From positions 186,001-250,000 of the forward strand of contig CANLQI010000002.1 of the NCBI GenBank assembly GCA_947493325.1: DNA of 64,000 nucleotides, given 5' to 3'. This DNA comes from an uncultured Sphingomonadaceae bacterium. Its GTDB lineage: Bacteria > Pseudomonadota > Alphaproteobacteria > Sphingomonadales > Sphingomonadaceae. The translations under genes were made by a program, and so were the position numbers. Of the stretch, positions 51,898-60,480 are shown piece by piece (position 1 is the first letter of the stretch; the number at the start of each line of letters is the position of its first letter). The notes below the pieces were generated by a model. The model saw nothing but the letters and a program-made list of their open reading frames with translations, was not told the DNA's origin and made no database searches.

Positions 51898-53084
51898 TTT
51901 CGGTTGATGAGGCACATGCATTTATCCGTTCTGTTCCCGCCACCGGGGATTTTGAGACTATCCCGATTGCGCACGCTCTCGGGCGCGTATGCGCATATGA
52001 CATCGCGGCACCGATAACGCACCCGCCGTTCAGGGCATCTGCGATGGATGGCTATGCTGTCCGGCTGGAAGATGTACGGGATACAGGTTCCATATTGGAC
52101 GTAATTGACGAATCCCGGGCCGGGACTGCCGCTGGTCAATCAATTGGCCCCGGCATGGCTATTCGTATCTTTACTGGCGGCGTCGTTCCCGAAGGTGCTG
52201 ATCATGTCATTATGCAAGAAAATGTAACGCGAACAGGCGATACGATAACCACCACCGCGGACCAGGCTGTGCATGCAAATATTCGGCAGGCGGGCATTGA
52301 TTTTTGTCAGGGCGATATTCTTAAACGAAAAGGCGCATGGCTAAGCGCTATCGACATTGGCCTGCTTGCCGCCGCAAATATTGCGCAGCTGGATGTCCAG
52401 CGACGTCCGGTTATTGCATATTTTGACAACGGTGATGAACTGGTAGAGCCGGGGTCAGCATTGATCCATGGACAAATCATAGGTTCCAACCGTTTTGCAT
52501 TGGATGGAATGATCCGTAACTGGGGCGCAGAGCCGCTATATCTTGGCAAAGCAGGCGACACCATAGAAGCTGTCATAGCCGCATTTGAAGCTGGTCAGAA
52601 CGCAGACGCAGTTATCGCAATCGGCGGCGCATCTGTAGGAGACCATGATCATGTGCGCGGAGCATTTCATAAGATTGGCGGGAAATTCCTGTTTCAGAAA
52701 ATTGCGGTGAGGCCTGGGAAACCGACATGGTTTGGTCAAATAGGGCGTCGCTATGTTTTGGGTTTGCCAGGAAATCCGGCATCGGCTCTTGTGTGCGCCA
52801 TGCTGTTTTTGCAGCCGCTTATCAAAAGGTTATGTAGAGCAAATTCTGATCTGCCCATTATAACAGCTCGGCTTGCCAGCCCGTTACAGGCCAATGGGCC
52901 GAGAGAAAACTACATGCGCGCGGTATATATTATTTCAGATACAGGCGAAGCCGTTGTGCGCCCGGCGGATAATCAGGACAGCTCATTGCTATCGCCTCTT
53001 TCCCTATCGAATTGCCTCATTCGATGTCCGCCAAACATGCCCACTAAAAAGGAGGGCGCGTTGATAATCTGTATGCCAATATAA
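51894..53084 (+). CDS. moeA: molybdopterin molybdotransferase MoeA
   Basis: MoeA inserts molybdate into adenylylated molybdopterin. The 396-residue protein has the MoeA N-terminal domain, HPPFRASAMDGYAVRLEDV, RIFTGGVVPEGADHVIMQENV, IGGASVGDHDHV, and a C-terminal beta-barrel with NQDSSLLSPLSLSNCLIRCPPNMP. The end is complete when compared with the family. It ends the molybdenum cofactor operon about 83 bp before the tRNA gene. Alternative readings of a frameshifted C-terminus are not needed. Confidence 0.93.
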   Translation: MISVDEAHAFIRSVPATGDFETIPIAHALGRVCAYDIAAPITHPPFRASAMDGYAVRLEDVRDTGSILDVIDESRAGTAAGQSIGPGMAIRIFTGGVVPEGADHVIMQENVTRTGDTITTTADQAVHANIRQAGIDFCQGDILKRKGAWLSAIDIGLLAAANIAQLDVQRRPVIAYFDNGDELVEPGSALIHGQIIGSNRFALDGMIRNWGAEPLYLGKAGDTIEAVIAAFEAGQNADAVIAIGGASVGDHDHVRGAFHKIGGKFLFQKIAVRPGKPTWFGQIGRRYVLGLPGNPASALVCAMLFLQPLIKRLCRANSDLPIITARLASPLQANGPRENYMRAVYIISDTGEAVVRPADNQDSSLLSPLSLSNCLIRCPPNMPTKKEGALIICMPI

Positions 53085-53166
53085 TTGTGCTGCAAATTGC
53101 GTGCCGCTGACATGTAAAACTGGCCTGAGAAGATTTAGTCTGCGTCATTATATTGAGGTAAGGGAA

Positions 53167-53258
53167 TGGAGGACACGGAGGGATTCGAACCCTCGAAGCC
53201 CCGTAAAGAGCTTGTCTCCTTAGCAAGGAGGTGGTTTCAGCCGCTCACCCACGTGTCC
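53167..53258 (-). tRNA. tRNA-Ser (anticodon GCU)
   Basis: The minus strand folds as a class II tRNA with acceptor stem GGACACG/CGTGTCC (53252-53258 and 53171-53177), an anticodon stem CTCC/GGAG with loop TTGCTAA, a long variable arm (AGCTC/GGGCT) and a T-arm with GGTTCGAATCC. The anticodon is GCU. The base after the acceptor stem is T (53170) and CCA follows at 53167-53169. Serine tRNAs usually carry G at this position. Confidence 0.93.
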
Positions 53259-53521
53259 ATTCCATACCGTCCAAACAGCGGACAATGTGCCCCGAAAGGC
53301 AGGCCGATGCACCATATAGCGAGGGCGATGCTGGCAATCAATGGTTTTACGTCAAAAATATGCCAAAAGCCTCACAGATGCTGCTTTCCCAAGCACTTTG
53401 CATCATTTTTCGCATATTTTCGTCCACTAAACGCAAAATCGACTCGAGTCATCGCCCGTTCATTGAGCGTGCCGGATATATGGCGGATAAAGTACTCATT
53501 ATATTTAGGGCGGAGATTGTC
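53259..53521 (+). other. leader region before the DUF1134 gene
   Basis: This 263-bp stretch holds no convincing gene. The reading frame of the downstream gene stays open through it, but the translated sequence lacks the signal peptide pattern and starts inside the tRNA gene. A promoter for the downstream gene is expected; I cannot mark it with confidence. Confidence 0.5.
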
Positions 53522-54337
53522 ATGAAAAAGCGCGGATCGAGTGGAATTTTAGGCATGCTGGCAGGCCTTGCGCTGGCCACGGGCAGCGCATCGGCGCAGA
53601 TGCAGACAGTCGATCCGAACGATGCAATTGATGCCGATCTGCAGGCACAGACAGGGCAGCAGACAGATAATGCTGGCCAGACCTATGAAGACACTCAGGC
53701 TTATCAGGATGAGGTGAGCAATCCGCCCGCCGAGATTGATGGAGCAGCCACAGCGGGTGACACATCCGTGGATACAGACGGAACATATTCATCCGAAGAA
53801 GCCGCCAATATACCAAGTGATCCTTCTGACCCCAGCCTGCAAACCGAAGATAAGGCCACCTTTCAGAAAGACGACCTGATCGGCGCGGCGGAAGGCGTGT
53901 TTGGCAAGGGCGCGGAAGGCTTGGCTATGATGATTGAGGATATCCTGAGAAAACAGGGTGAACCCAATGGCTATATTGTGGGCCGTGAAGCGGGCGGTGC
54001 GTTTGTAGTCGGCGTGCGCTATGGCTCAGGCACGCTGTATCACAAGGTTGAGGGCGAGCGGAAAGTATATTGGACCGGACCTTCCATCGGTGTGGACGCA
54101 GGCGCAAATGCGGCGAACAGCTTTACGCTTGTCTATAATCTATATGACACCGAAGACCTGTATAAACGTTATGGTGCGGGCGAAGGCGCGGCGTATCTGA
54201 TCGGCGGGTTCAATGCCAGCTATCTGCGCCGCGGTGATGTCGTGCTGATTCCCGTACGGCTGGGTGTCGGCGTGCGACTTGGCGCAAATGTCGGCTATCG
54301 CAAGTTCAGCAAGAAACAGCGTTGGCTACCTTTTTAA
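53522..54337 (+). CDS. DUF1134 family exported protein
   Basis: I chose the ATG giving MKKRGSSGILGMLAGLALATGSASA, a clear signal peptide with an AxA cleavage site. The mature N-terminal part (about 27-115) is low-complexity and acidic (Gln/Asp/Ser-rich). The C-terminal domain (about 120-271) matches DUF1134: EGVFGKGAEGLAMMIEDILRKQGEPNGYIVGREAGGAFVVGVRYGSGTLYHK followed by YWTGPSIGVDAGANAANSFTLVYNLYD and a C-terminal WLPF. The family is periplasmic or outer-membrane associated in alphaproteobacteria and has no established role. Confidence 0.88.
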   Translation: MKKRGSSGILGMLAGLALATGSASAQMQTVDPNDAIDADLQAQTGQQTDNAGQTYEDTQAYQDEVSNPPAEIDGAATAGDTSVDTDGTYSSEEAANIPSDPSDPSLQTEDKATFQKDDLIGAAEGVFGKGAEGLAMMIEDILRKQGEPNGYIVGREAGGAFVVGVRYGSGTLYHKVEGERKVYWTGPSIGVDAGANAANSFTLVYNLYDTEDLYKRYGAGEGAAYLIGGFNASYLRRGDVVLIPVRLGVGVRLGANVGYRKFSKKQRWLPF

Positions 54338-54493
54338 GCTGTGCTCTTACACAACATTATTACAGCTTCGGTTGTTAAGGCTGGTACAGCAATATAAAAC
54401 TTGTCCCGCGGCACATATAACGGCAATAGGCGTGTGAAATTCATACGCCCTTTGCACGTTTGATGTGCATGTCAGGAAGGATAATCACAAATC

Positions 54494-55669
54494 ATGCTGG
54501 AAACACTGTCTGCGCAACCTGCCGATGCATTGCTCGCGCTTATCAAGCTTTATGCGGCGGATACGAACCCGGACAAAATTGATCTGGGCGTGGGCGTATA
54601 TCGTGATTCAGACGGTGCAACACCGGTTTTCAGCGCGATCAAGGCAGCGGAAAAACGGCTGGTGGAAACGCAGGACAGCAAAAGCTATCTGGGACCCGAG
54701 GGCGACATGGGCTTTGTAAATGGCCTGATTCCCTATATTTTCGGCGATATGAACATAAGTGACCGGCTGGATGGCGTGCAAACTCCCGGCGGCACGGGCG
54801 CAGTGCGCCTCGCCTGCGACCTGCTGATGGCATCGGGCGTCACGAAAATCTGGATGGGCACGCCAAGCTGGCCCAATCATGCCCAGATATTCAAAGCCAT
54901 AAACATGGAAGTCGGCACTTTCGCGCATATCGATATCGCTACACAGACGTTGAATTTCGATGGCGTTATGGACGCGATTGCGCAGGCGGCAACAGGTGAT
55001 GCAATATTGCTGCATGGATGTTGCCACAATCCCACGGGTGCCGATTACAGCGCCGGGCAGTGGCAACAGATTGCCGATGCCATTGCCGCCAAGGGCATCT
55101 TCCCACTGCTTGATCTTGCCTATCATGGTCTGGGGCACGGCTTTGAAGAGGACAGTCAGGGCGTCCGCACCATCATCAAAACAGTGCCTGAAGCGCTGCT
55201 CGCCTATAGCTGTGACAAGAATTTCGGTATGTACCGCGAACGCGTGGGCGCGCTCTATGTGATCGCGCCAAATTCAGGCAGCCTGCCGAAAATCATGTCG
55301 AACGTCTATGCGCTCGCCCGCGCCAACTGGTCGATGCCGCCCGATCATGGCGGCGCGGCGGTGCGGATCATATTGGAAGACGCGGATCTGACGCAGATGT
55401 GGCTGGACGAAGTGGATAGCATGCGCAAAAGAATGCGGCGGGTGCGTGATACGCTCGCCGCCTATGGCAAAGTGGGGTCAGTGGATTTTGCAGCGATTGG
55501 GCGGCAGAATGGTCTGTTCGGCGTGCTTGCACTGTCCAAGGAGCAGGTCATGACACTGCGTAGCGAGCATAGCATCTATATGGCGGGATCAGGCAGGATC
55601 AATATTGCGGGATTGACCCGGCATAATATCGAGAAATTTGCCGAAGCTGTGCGCGCTGTCCAGAACTGA
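54494..55669 (+). CDS. aromatic/aspartate aminotransferase, class I
   Basis: This pyridoxal-phosphate enzyme transfers amino groups from aspartate, tyrosine or phenylalanine to 2-oxoglutarate. The 391-residue protein has IDLGVGVYRDSDGATPVFSAIKAAE, QTPGGTGAVRLA, LLHGCCHNPTGADYS and the lysine Lys242 in SCDKNFGMYRERVGAL, the AspC/TyrB signature. The Asn-Pro-Thr-Gly motif binds the cofactor. Substrate preference between aspartate and aromatic amino acids cannot be told from the sequence. It is convergent with ribE. Confidence 0.93.
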   Translation: MLETLSAQPADALLALIKLYAADTNPDKIDLGVGVYRDSDGATPVFSAIKAAEKRLVETQDSKSYLGPEGDMGFVNGLIPYIFGDMNISDRLDGVQTPGGTGAVRLACDLLMASGVTKIWMGTPSWPNHAQIFKAINMEVGTFAHIDIATQTLNFDGVMDAIAQAATGDAILLHGCCHNPTGADYSAGQWQQIADAIAAKGIFPLLDLAYHGLGHGFEEDSQGVRTIIKTVPEALLAYSCDKNFGMYRERVGALYVIAPNSGSLPKIMSNVYALARANWSMPPDHGGAAVRIILEDADLTQMWLDEVDSMRKRMRRVRDTLAAYGKVGSVDFAAIGRQNGLFGVLALSKEQVMTLRSEHSIYMAGSGRINIAGLTRHNIEKFAEAVRAVQN

Positions 55670-55677
55670 GTCAGCCT

Positions 55678-56283
55678 TCAGCGGCAACGCACCTCCTGCA
55701 TACGCGCAAGGTAGCGGGTCAGTATATCAATCTCCAGATTGACCTGATCACCTACGGATAATGCACCGAGCGTCGTCATGCCCGCTGTATGCGGAATGAT
55801 GTTCAGGCCGAAATCGACAGTGCCATCCGCCTGATCTTCTATGGCGTTCACGGTCAGCGACACGCCATTTACGGTCACCGAGCCTTTCTCGGCAATATTT
55901 TCGGCCAGTGATTTTGGCGCGCGGATGACCAGCGCAGTGGAATCGCCTGCGGGCTCTTTGCCGATAACCTCACCGACGCCGTCCACATGGCCCGTCACGA
56001 TATGGCCGCCCAGTTCATCACCAACTTTCAGCGCGCGTTCCAGATTGAGCTTACCACCTTCGTGCCAGATGTCAGCTGTCTTGGCGATCGTCTCCGCGCT
56101 CATGTCCACCGCAAACCAGTTATCGCCTTTCTCCGTGACGGTCAGGCAGGCACCGGAGCAGGCAATCGATGCGCCGATATCAACGCCCGCCATATCATAG
56201 CCGCAAGTGATAACCGCCCGCGTATCGCCGCGCTGCTCAATAGTCTTTATCTCGCCAATATCGGTGATAATTCCGGTGAACAT
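55678..56283 (-). CDS. ribE: riboflavin synthase alpha subunit
   Basis: The enzyme dismutates two molecules of 6,7-dimethyl-8-ribityllumazine to riboflavin. The 201-residue protein has two tandem lumazine-binding domains: residues 1-98 start MFTGIITDIGEI and contain GASIACSGACLTV, and residues about 99-195 contain GHIVTGHVDGVGEV and GSVTVNGVSLTVN. It follows ribD in the same direction but is separated from it by a 282-bp region with a large palindrome, so co-expression is uncertain. Confidence 0.95.
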   Translation of the reverse strand: MFTGIITDIGEIKTIEQRGDTRAVITCGYDMAGVDIGASIACSGACLTVTEKGDNWFAVDMSAETIAKTADIWHEGGKLNLERALKVGDELGGHIVTGHVDGVGEVIGKEPAGDSTALVIRAPKSLAENIAEKGSVTVNGVSLTVNAIEDQADGTVDFGLNIIPHTAGMTTLGALSVGDQVNLEIDILTRYLARMQEVRCR

Positions 56284-56385
56284 AAGCTATCCTGTTTTGA
56301 GTTGGTGCAAAGGGTTTAATATGTTCGGGCGTCAGTGACTAGAGCTAGTTTATTGTTTGGCTGGTTAGCACCCCGTCTCTTTTGG

Positions 56386-56506
56386 CTCGCTCTCGTTCGC
56401 AAGTCGGTACCGGCCCGCTCCCCCGCCCAACCTCCCGACAAGGTATAATGTATCGGGAGGTTGGGCGGGGGAGCGGGCCGGTACCGACTTATTGCCGTGA
56501 GGCAAT
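56386..56506. repeat. palindromic element, copy 1 (38-bp perfect arms plus GTGA hairpin)
   Basis: The arms 56401-56438 and 56453-56490 are exact reverse complements over 38 bp, with a 14-base AT-rich loop containing TATAAT. They are preceded by a TCGCTCTCGTTCGC flank and followed by a small hairpin ATTGCC-GTGA-GGCAAT (56491-56506). The rest of the ribE-ribD gap shows no gene. Copy 2 lies at 63541-63667. Confidence 0.9.
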
Positions 56507-56565
56507 CAAACAAAATTATGATGGAGCAGGAGTTGGCAAAAAACTACCCCTTATGAAAGCTATAG

Positions 56566-57510
56566 CTATACAAGCACATAGCTTTCCATACGATCCCTGC
56601 CCAGAATTCGCGTATCGGTAAGCAACCATTTTCCATGCGCGTCGGTCAGCGTGCTAAGGCCGATATCGTCCAGACACGGTTTGCCACCACCAATCAGAAT
56701 AGGCGCGCGGTAAAGAAGTAGCCGGTCGACCAGACCTGCTTTCAGAAAGGCCGAGGCCGTCTGCGCCCCGCCTTCGATCATCAGCCACTGCACATTGCCG
56801 AGCGCGGCAATTTTCTTTGGCGCATCAATCGCGGTCCAGCCATCCGGTGCATTGCCGCGTGTCAGCACGAGACGCTCCGGCGATTGATCTTCCAGCCCCG
56901 GCAACCGCACGTCAAGACGCGGATTGTCGGCGCGCAAAGTGCCGCCCCCCACCAGTATCGCATCATGCCGTGCCCGCTCCAGATGGGTATGCGTGCGCGC
57001 TTCGCCGCCGGTAATCCATTGGCTTGTCCCGTTCGCCATGGCGATACAACCGTCCAGCGATGTGGCCAGTTTAAGCGTCACATAAGGCCGCCCGCGTTCC
57101 CGCACGCTGAAAAAACCCGCCAGACTTTGCCGCGCTTCGACTTCGCATATGCCGGTGTGAACCGTAATGCCGACGGCGCGCAATTTTTCGATGCCGCGCC
57201 CGTTGGTTCTGGAGTCGCTATCGTGCGCGCCCACAATCACCCGCGCCATGCCTGATGTGATGATAAGGTCGCTGCAACTGGGTCCGCGTTCGCTCACATG
57301 TGCGCACGGTTCCAACGTGGTGTAAAGATCGGCCCCGCATGCACTCTTGCCCGCCTGTGCCAGCGCCGCCGCCTCTGCATGGGGGCGCCCGCCGCGCGCC
57401 GTATAGCCGCGCCCGAGTATGCGGCCATTCCTGACAATAAGCGCGCCTACACCGGGGTTGGGCCGCGACAGGGGCCGTGCCCGCTGTGCCAGCGACAGCG
57501 CCGCGCGCAT
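56566..57510 (-). CDS. ribD: bifunctional riboflavin deaminase/reductase
   Basis: RibD deaminates and then reduces the pyrimidine intermediate of riboflavin synthesis. The 314-residue protein begins MRAALSLAQRARPLSRPNPGVGALIV; upstream residues in the same frame overlap the preceding gene. The deaminase half has the zinc site His44, Glu46 (HAEAAAL), Cys69 and Cys79 (PCAHVSERGPSC). The reductase half has YVTLKLATSLDGCIAMANGTSQWITGGEAR and IEGGAQTASAFLKAGLVDRLLLYRAP. Both halves are intact. Confidence 0.94.
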   Translation of the reverse strand: MRAALSLAQRARPLSRPNPGVGALIVRNGRILGRGYTARGGRPHAEAAALAQAGKSACGADLYTTLEPCAHVSERGPSCSDLIITSGMARVIVGAHDSDSRTNGRGIEKLRAVGITVHTGICEVEARQSLAGFFSVRERGRPYVTLKLATSLDGCIAMANGTSQWITGGEARTHTHLERARHDAILVGGGTLRADNPRLDVRLPGLEDQSPERLVLTRGNAPDGWTAIDAPKKIAALGNVQWLMIEGGAQTASAFLKAGLVDRLLLYRAPILIGGGKPCLDDIGLSTLTDAHGKWLLTDTRILGRDRMESYVLV

Positions 57511-57520
57511 ATATTTTTCG

Positions 57521-57976
57521 TCAGTTTGCAGCGTCCGGCTCGGCTGCGTCTTGTGTGTCCGGGTCAGGCAATGTCTCTGCTTCAGCCTGCTGCTCCGCCT
57601 TGTTCTGTTCATTCACAAAGCGCGGATCATCCATGTCCATGCCAAAACGTTCGCCCAGCCGGCGATAGGATTCGCGTCGTTCACGCTCAAACTCTTCTCG
57701 CAAACGCTTGCGTTCAGCAATTTCCACCATCAATGCCTTGCGCTCCGCCATGATTTCTTCATCGGTGCGGTCTGCTGTCCAGTTTTCTACATAGATGATC
57801 TTGTTCGGTTTGGGCTCGATTTTAAAGCCGGATTCAAAGAAAAATGCTGTAAAAATAAGAAGAGTGGCAAACAGTGCCGCCCCCATAAAATGGATTTTAT
57901 AGCGCTGCTCACCGCGCCACATTTCGACGACATCGGCCCAGGCTGCGCGGGGGGAAATAGTACGGAAAAAACTCAT
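57521..57976 (-). CDS. 151-aa membrane-anchored coiled-coil protein, function unknown
   Basis: The protein has a cytoplasmic N-terminus (SFFRTISPRAAWADVVEMWRGEQRYKI), a membrane segment at about residues 29-49 (FMGAALFATLLIFTAFFFESG), a short conserved-looking phrase PKPNKIIYVENWTADRTDEEI, then a charged helix with strong coiled-coil character (about 70-110) and an acidic Pro/Ala tail. Sphingomonads commonly encode such a protein, but I know no function. It is 10 bp upstream of ribD in the same direction. Confidence 0.75.
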   Translation of the reverse strand: MSFFRTISPRAAWADVVEMWRGEQRYKIHFMGAALFATLLIFTAFFFESGFKIEPKPNKIIYVENWTADRTDEEIMAERKALMVEIAERKRLREEFERERRESYRRLGERFGMDMDDPRFVNEQNKAEQQAEAETLPDPDTQDAAEPDAAN

Positions 57977-58138
57977 GCAACGTTATATAATAGGCATTTG
58001 CCGTTTGCGCCAGAGGAGTCAGTATATAATCATGACACGGCTCTCACCAGGCAAATGGCCCGAACCACAGGGAGGATTTTGCAGGCCGGGCCAAACTCAG
58101 TGTATGGCAGCAGCTATTTAGCAGCATTCTATTTAGCA

Positions 58139-58873
58139 CTAGGGCTCCATTTCGAATTTGAGACTGACTGTGTACCAGGCTTCGATTTTTTTACCGTCCT
58201 CGGTCGCAGGGTTGAAACGCCATTTGCGTGATTGCCGCTCGGTTGCGCGGAAAAAAGCATCGTGCGTAGCGGACAACCGCTCGATTTTCTTCACATGTCC
58301 ATCTGCGCCAATCAACACGCGGACACGCACGATTCCCTCGACTTCCCGGCGCTTCAGAACAGAGGGATAGACAGGTTGCATCCTGTCGGCATAACGCGGA
58401 TTGATGGAAGGCGGGACCAAAACGGGCGCGGGAACAGAATCAGGCAAGGCTTCAACCGGAAAGTCCGCGCCTGTACCCGAATCTCCCAGCATTCCGTTGT
58501 CCGTGCCAAGATCAATGATGCCTGTGTCTTCGCCAGCAGGAACTGTATAATCCCGCGCGTCAACAGGGCGGTCGACGGGAGGCGTCGGGGTGTCAATCTC
58601 GGCTTGTGGTTCCAATGCAGGAACCTCGGCAGGCGGCGGTAATGTTTCGTCAGGAACGGACTCTGGTGGCGCAAGAGGTATATCGTAAACCTCAATTATA
58701 TCATTTTCCGGCTGAATATAAATAACCGTCGCCGGTATCATGATGAGGGCGCCAATCACCCCCGCATGGATCAAGAAAGCCGCGCCGAAACTCGCCTTGC
58801 TTCCAGAGGGCCGGTATCCCGTCGATGGTTGATATTCTTTGGTTAAACCATTTTTCACAAGTGTGTGTGCCAT
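58139..58873 (-). CDS. tonB: TonB-type energy transducer
   Basis: I chose the ATG giving MAHTLVKNGLTKEY, with an AAAGGAG ribosome site just before it. The 244-residue protein has one membrane segment (about 27-53), a Pro/Glu-rich periplasmic spacer (about 65-150) and a C-terminal TonB domain with NPRYADRMQPVYPSVLKRREVEGIVRVRVLIGADGHVKKIERLSATHDAFFRATERQSRKWRFNPATEDGKKIEAWY. This domain contacts TonB-dependent outer-membrane transporters. No exbB/exbD genes lie nearby. Confidence 0.88.
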   Translation of the reverse strand: MAHTLVKNGLTKEYQPSTGYRPSGSKASFGAAFLIHAGVIGALIMIPATVIYIQPENDIIEVYDIPLAPPESVPDETLPPPAEVPALEPQAEIDTPTPPVDRPVDARDYTVPAGEDTGIIDLGTDNGMLGDSGTGADFPVEALPDSVPAPVLVPPSINPRYADRMQPVYPSVLKRREVEGIVRVRVLIGADGHVKKIERLSATHDAFFRATERQSRKWRFNPATEDGKKIEAWYTVSLKFEMEP

Positions 58874-59042
58874 CTCAAGCTCCTTTTCGATACTCCAGTA
58901 AAGGCGGATTAACTCCGTTCTATGTATGATGTTATAACATATCATTTCTATAATGCAAATATGACTCCTTCAAGGCGACTGGGCGTCGGTTTGTGCGAAC
59001 CGAATATAGTGAAATAGCGTGTTATTGGGTGCGCAAGTGCAG

Positions 59043-60374
59043 TCAGTAGCGTACCAGCCGCGCAAGTGCCTTGTCCTGCCCGATCAACGGCAGCATTTCG
59101 CCCATATCAGGACCATGTGCCTTGCCTGTGAGCGCGAGGCGGAGCGGCATAAAGAGCGCCTTGCCCTTGCGCCCCGTTGTGTCTTTCAACGTGCTCGTCA
59201 GGCGTTTCCAGATATCATCGCCCCAATCCATACTGGTCAGGGCTTCATGCGCGCTGCGAATATATGCGGCGTCTTCGGCGTCCAGATCAAGCCGGTCAAT
59301 GTCACCGCTGGCGATATTCCACCAGTCCGCCACTTCGGAAATATTGGCAACATTGGGACGAATCGCATGCCAGCCGGCCTCATCCATATCGGCGGGCAGT
59401 CGTTTTGCGACATCAGCATAATCCAGCTGGTGTACAATTTTCTGGTTAAGCAGTTTGAGCTCTTCATCATCAAAGCGTGCGGGCGCGCGGCTGAAACGCG
59501 CAAAGTCGAACGTTTCGAGCAATGGCGCGACGCTGGTCACAGGCTCCACAGGATCGGATGTACCCAGCCGCGCCATGAGTGCCACGACCGCGATAGGTTC
59601 AATATGCTGTTCGCGAAAACTCGCTACGCCCAGTGACCCCAGGCGCTTGGACAGCTTGCCTTCCTTGCCGACCAGCAGCGCTTCATGCGCGAATTCAGGC
59701 GGGCTGGCATCCATTGCCTCAAACATCTGTATCTGCGCCGCCGTGTTGGACACATGGTCTTCGCCGCGCACCACATGGGTGATGCCCATATCCACATCAT
59801 CAATCGCCGACGGCAGCATATAGAGCCAGCTGCCATCCTCACGCCGGATCACCGGATCGGACAGCAGGGATGCATCAAATTTCTGCTCTCCGCGCACTAG
59901 ATCGGTCCAGATAATGGGTCGATCATGGTCCAGTTTAAAACGCCAGTGCGGACGGCGGCCTTCGGCTTCATAGACGGCTATCTGCGCATCCGTAAGCTCC
60001 AACGCCCCGCGGTCATACACGGGCGGCTTGCCCCGGCCGAGCAGAATTTTACGCTTCAGCTCCAGCTCCTGCGCCGTTTCATAACAGGGATAGACACGGC
60101 CTGTGGTTTTCAGCTTCTCAAAACCCGCATCATATAAATCAAACCGGTCCGATTGCCGCGCCTCGCCATCTGCACCCATGCCCAGCCAGTCCAGATCACG
60201 GCGAATACCCTCCACAAATTCCTCTTTCGACCGCTCCGCATCGGTGTCGTCCAGCCTGAGCAGGAACTGCCCGCCCGTCTTGCGCGCAAACATCCAGTTA
60301 TGTAGCGCAGTGCGGATATTGCCGACATGCAGATGGCCGGTCGGTGACGGGGCAAAACGGGTTTTAAGGGTCAT
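59043..60374 (-). CDS. gltX: glutamyl-tRNA synthetase
   Basis: The enzyme charges tRNA-Glu (and in many alphaproteobacteria also tRNA-Gln). The 443-residue class I synthetase has the HIGH-type motif PSPTGHLHVGNIRTAL at 9-24 and the KMSKS-type motif KLSKR at 240-244, with RFAPSPTG at the N-terminus and the zinc-region PCYET. It is a little shorter than the common 470-residue form. Alphaproteobacteria often carry two copies, and a second is not in this window. Confidence 0.95.
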   Translation of the reverse strand: MTLKTRFAPSPTGHLHVGNIRTALHNWMFARKTGGQFLLRLDDTDAERSKEEFVEGIRRDLDWLGMGADGEARQSDRFDLYDAGFEKLKTTGRVYPCYETAQELELKRKILLGRGKPPVYDRGALELTDAQIAVYEAEGRRPHWRFKLDHDRPIIWTDLVRGEQKFDASLLSDPVIRREDGSWLYMLPSAIDDVDMGITHVVRGEDHVSNTAAQIQMFEAMDASPPEFAHEALLVGKEGKLSKRLGSLGVASFREQHIEPIAVVALMARLGTSDPVEPVTSVAPLLETFDFARFSRAPARFDDEELKLLNQKIVHQLDYADVAKRLPADMDEAGWHAIRPNVANISEVADWWNIASGDIDRLDLDAEDAAYIRSAHEALTSMDWGDDIWKRLTSTLKDTTGRKGKALFMPLRLALTGKAHGPDMGEMLPLIGQDKALARLVRY

Positions 60375-60480
60375 TCAAATTTGTCCTTCTGTGCGCACGC
60401 GAAAGCGGGAGCCCGGAACTGTATAACAAACAGCAGTATTTGCTGCTCTGGATTCCTGCTTTCCCAGAAATGCGGTATAG

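Noticed and set aside
51894-53084. Suspected frameshift at the C-terminus of moeA
   Set aside because: The ending SSLLSPLSLSNCLIRCPPNMP aligns with the usual MoeA C-terminus, so the gene appears complete.
56284-56565. FMN riboswitch near ribE or ribD
   Set aside because: The gap is taken up by a palindromic repeat and lacks the conserved FMN-element segments.
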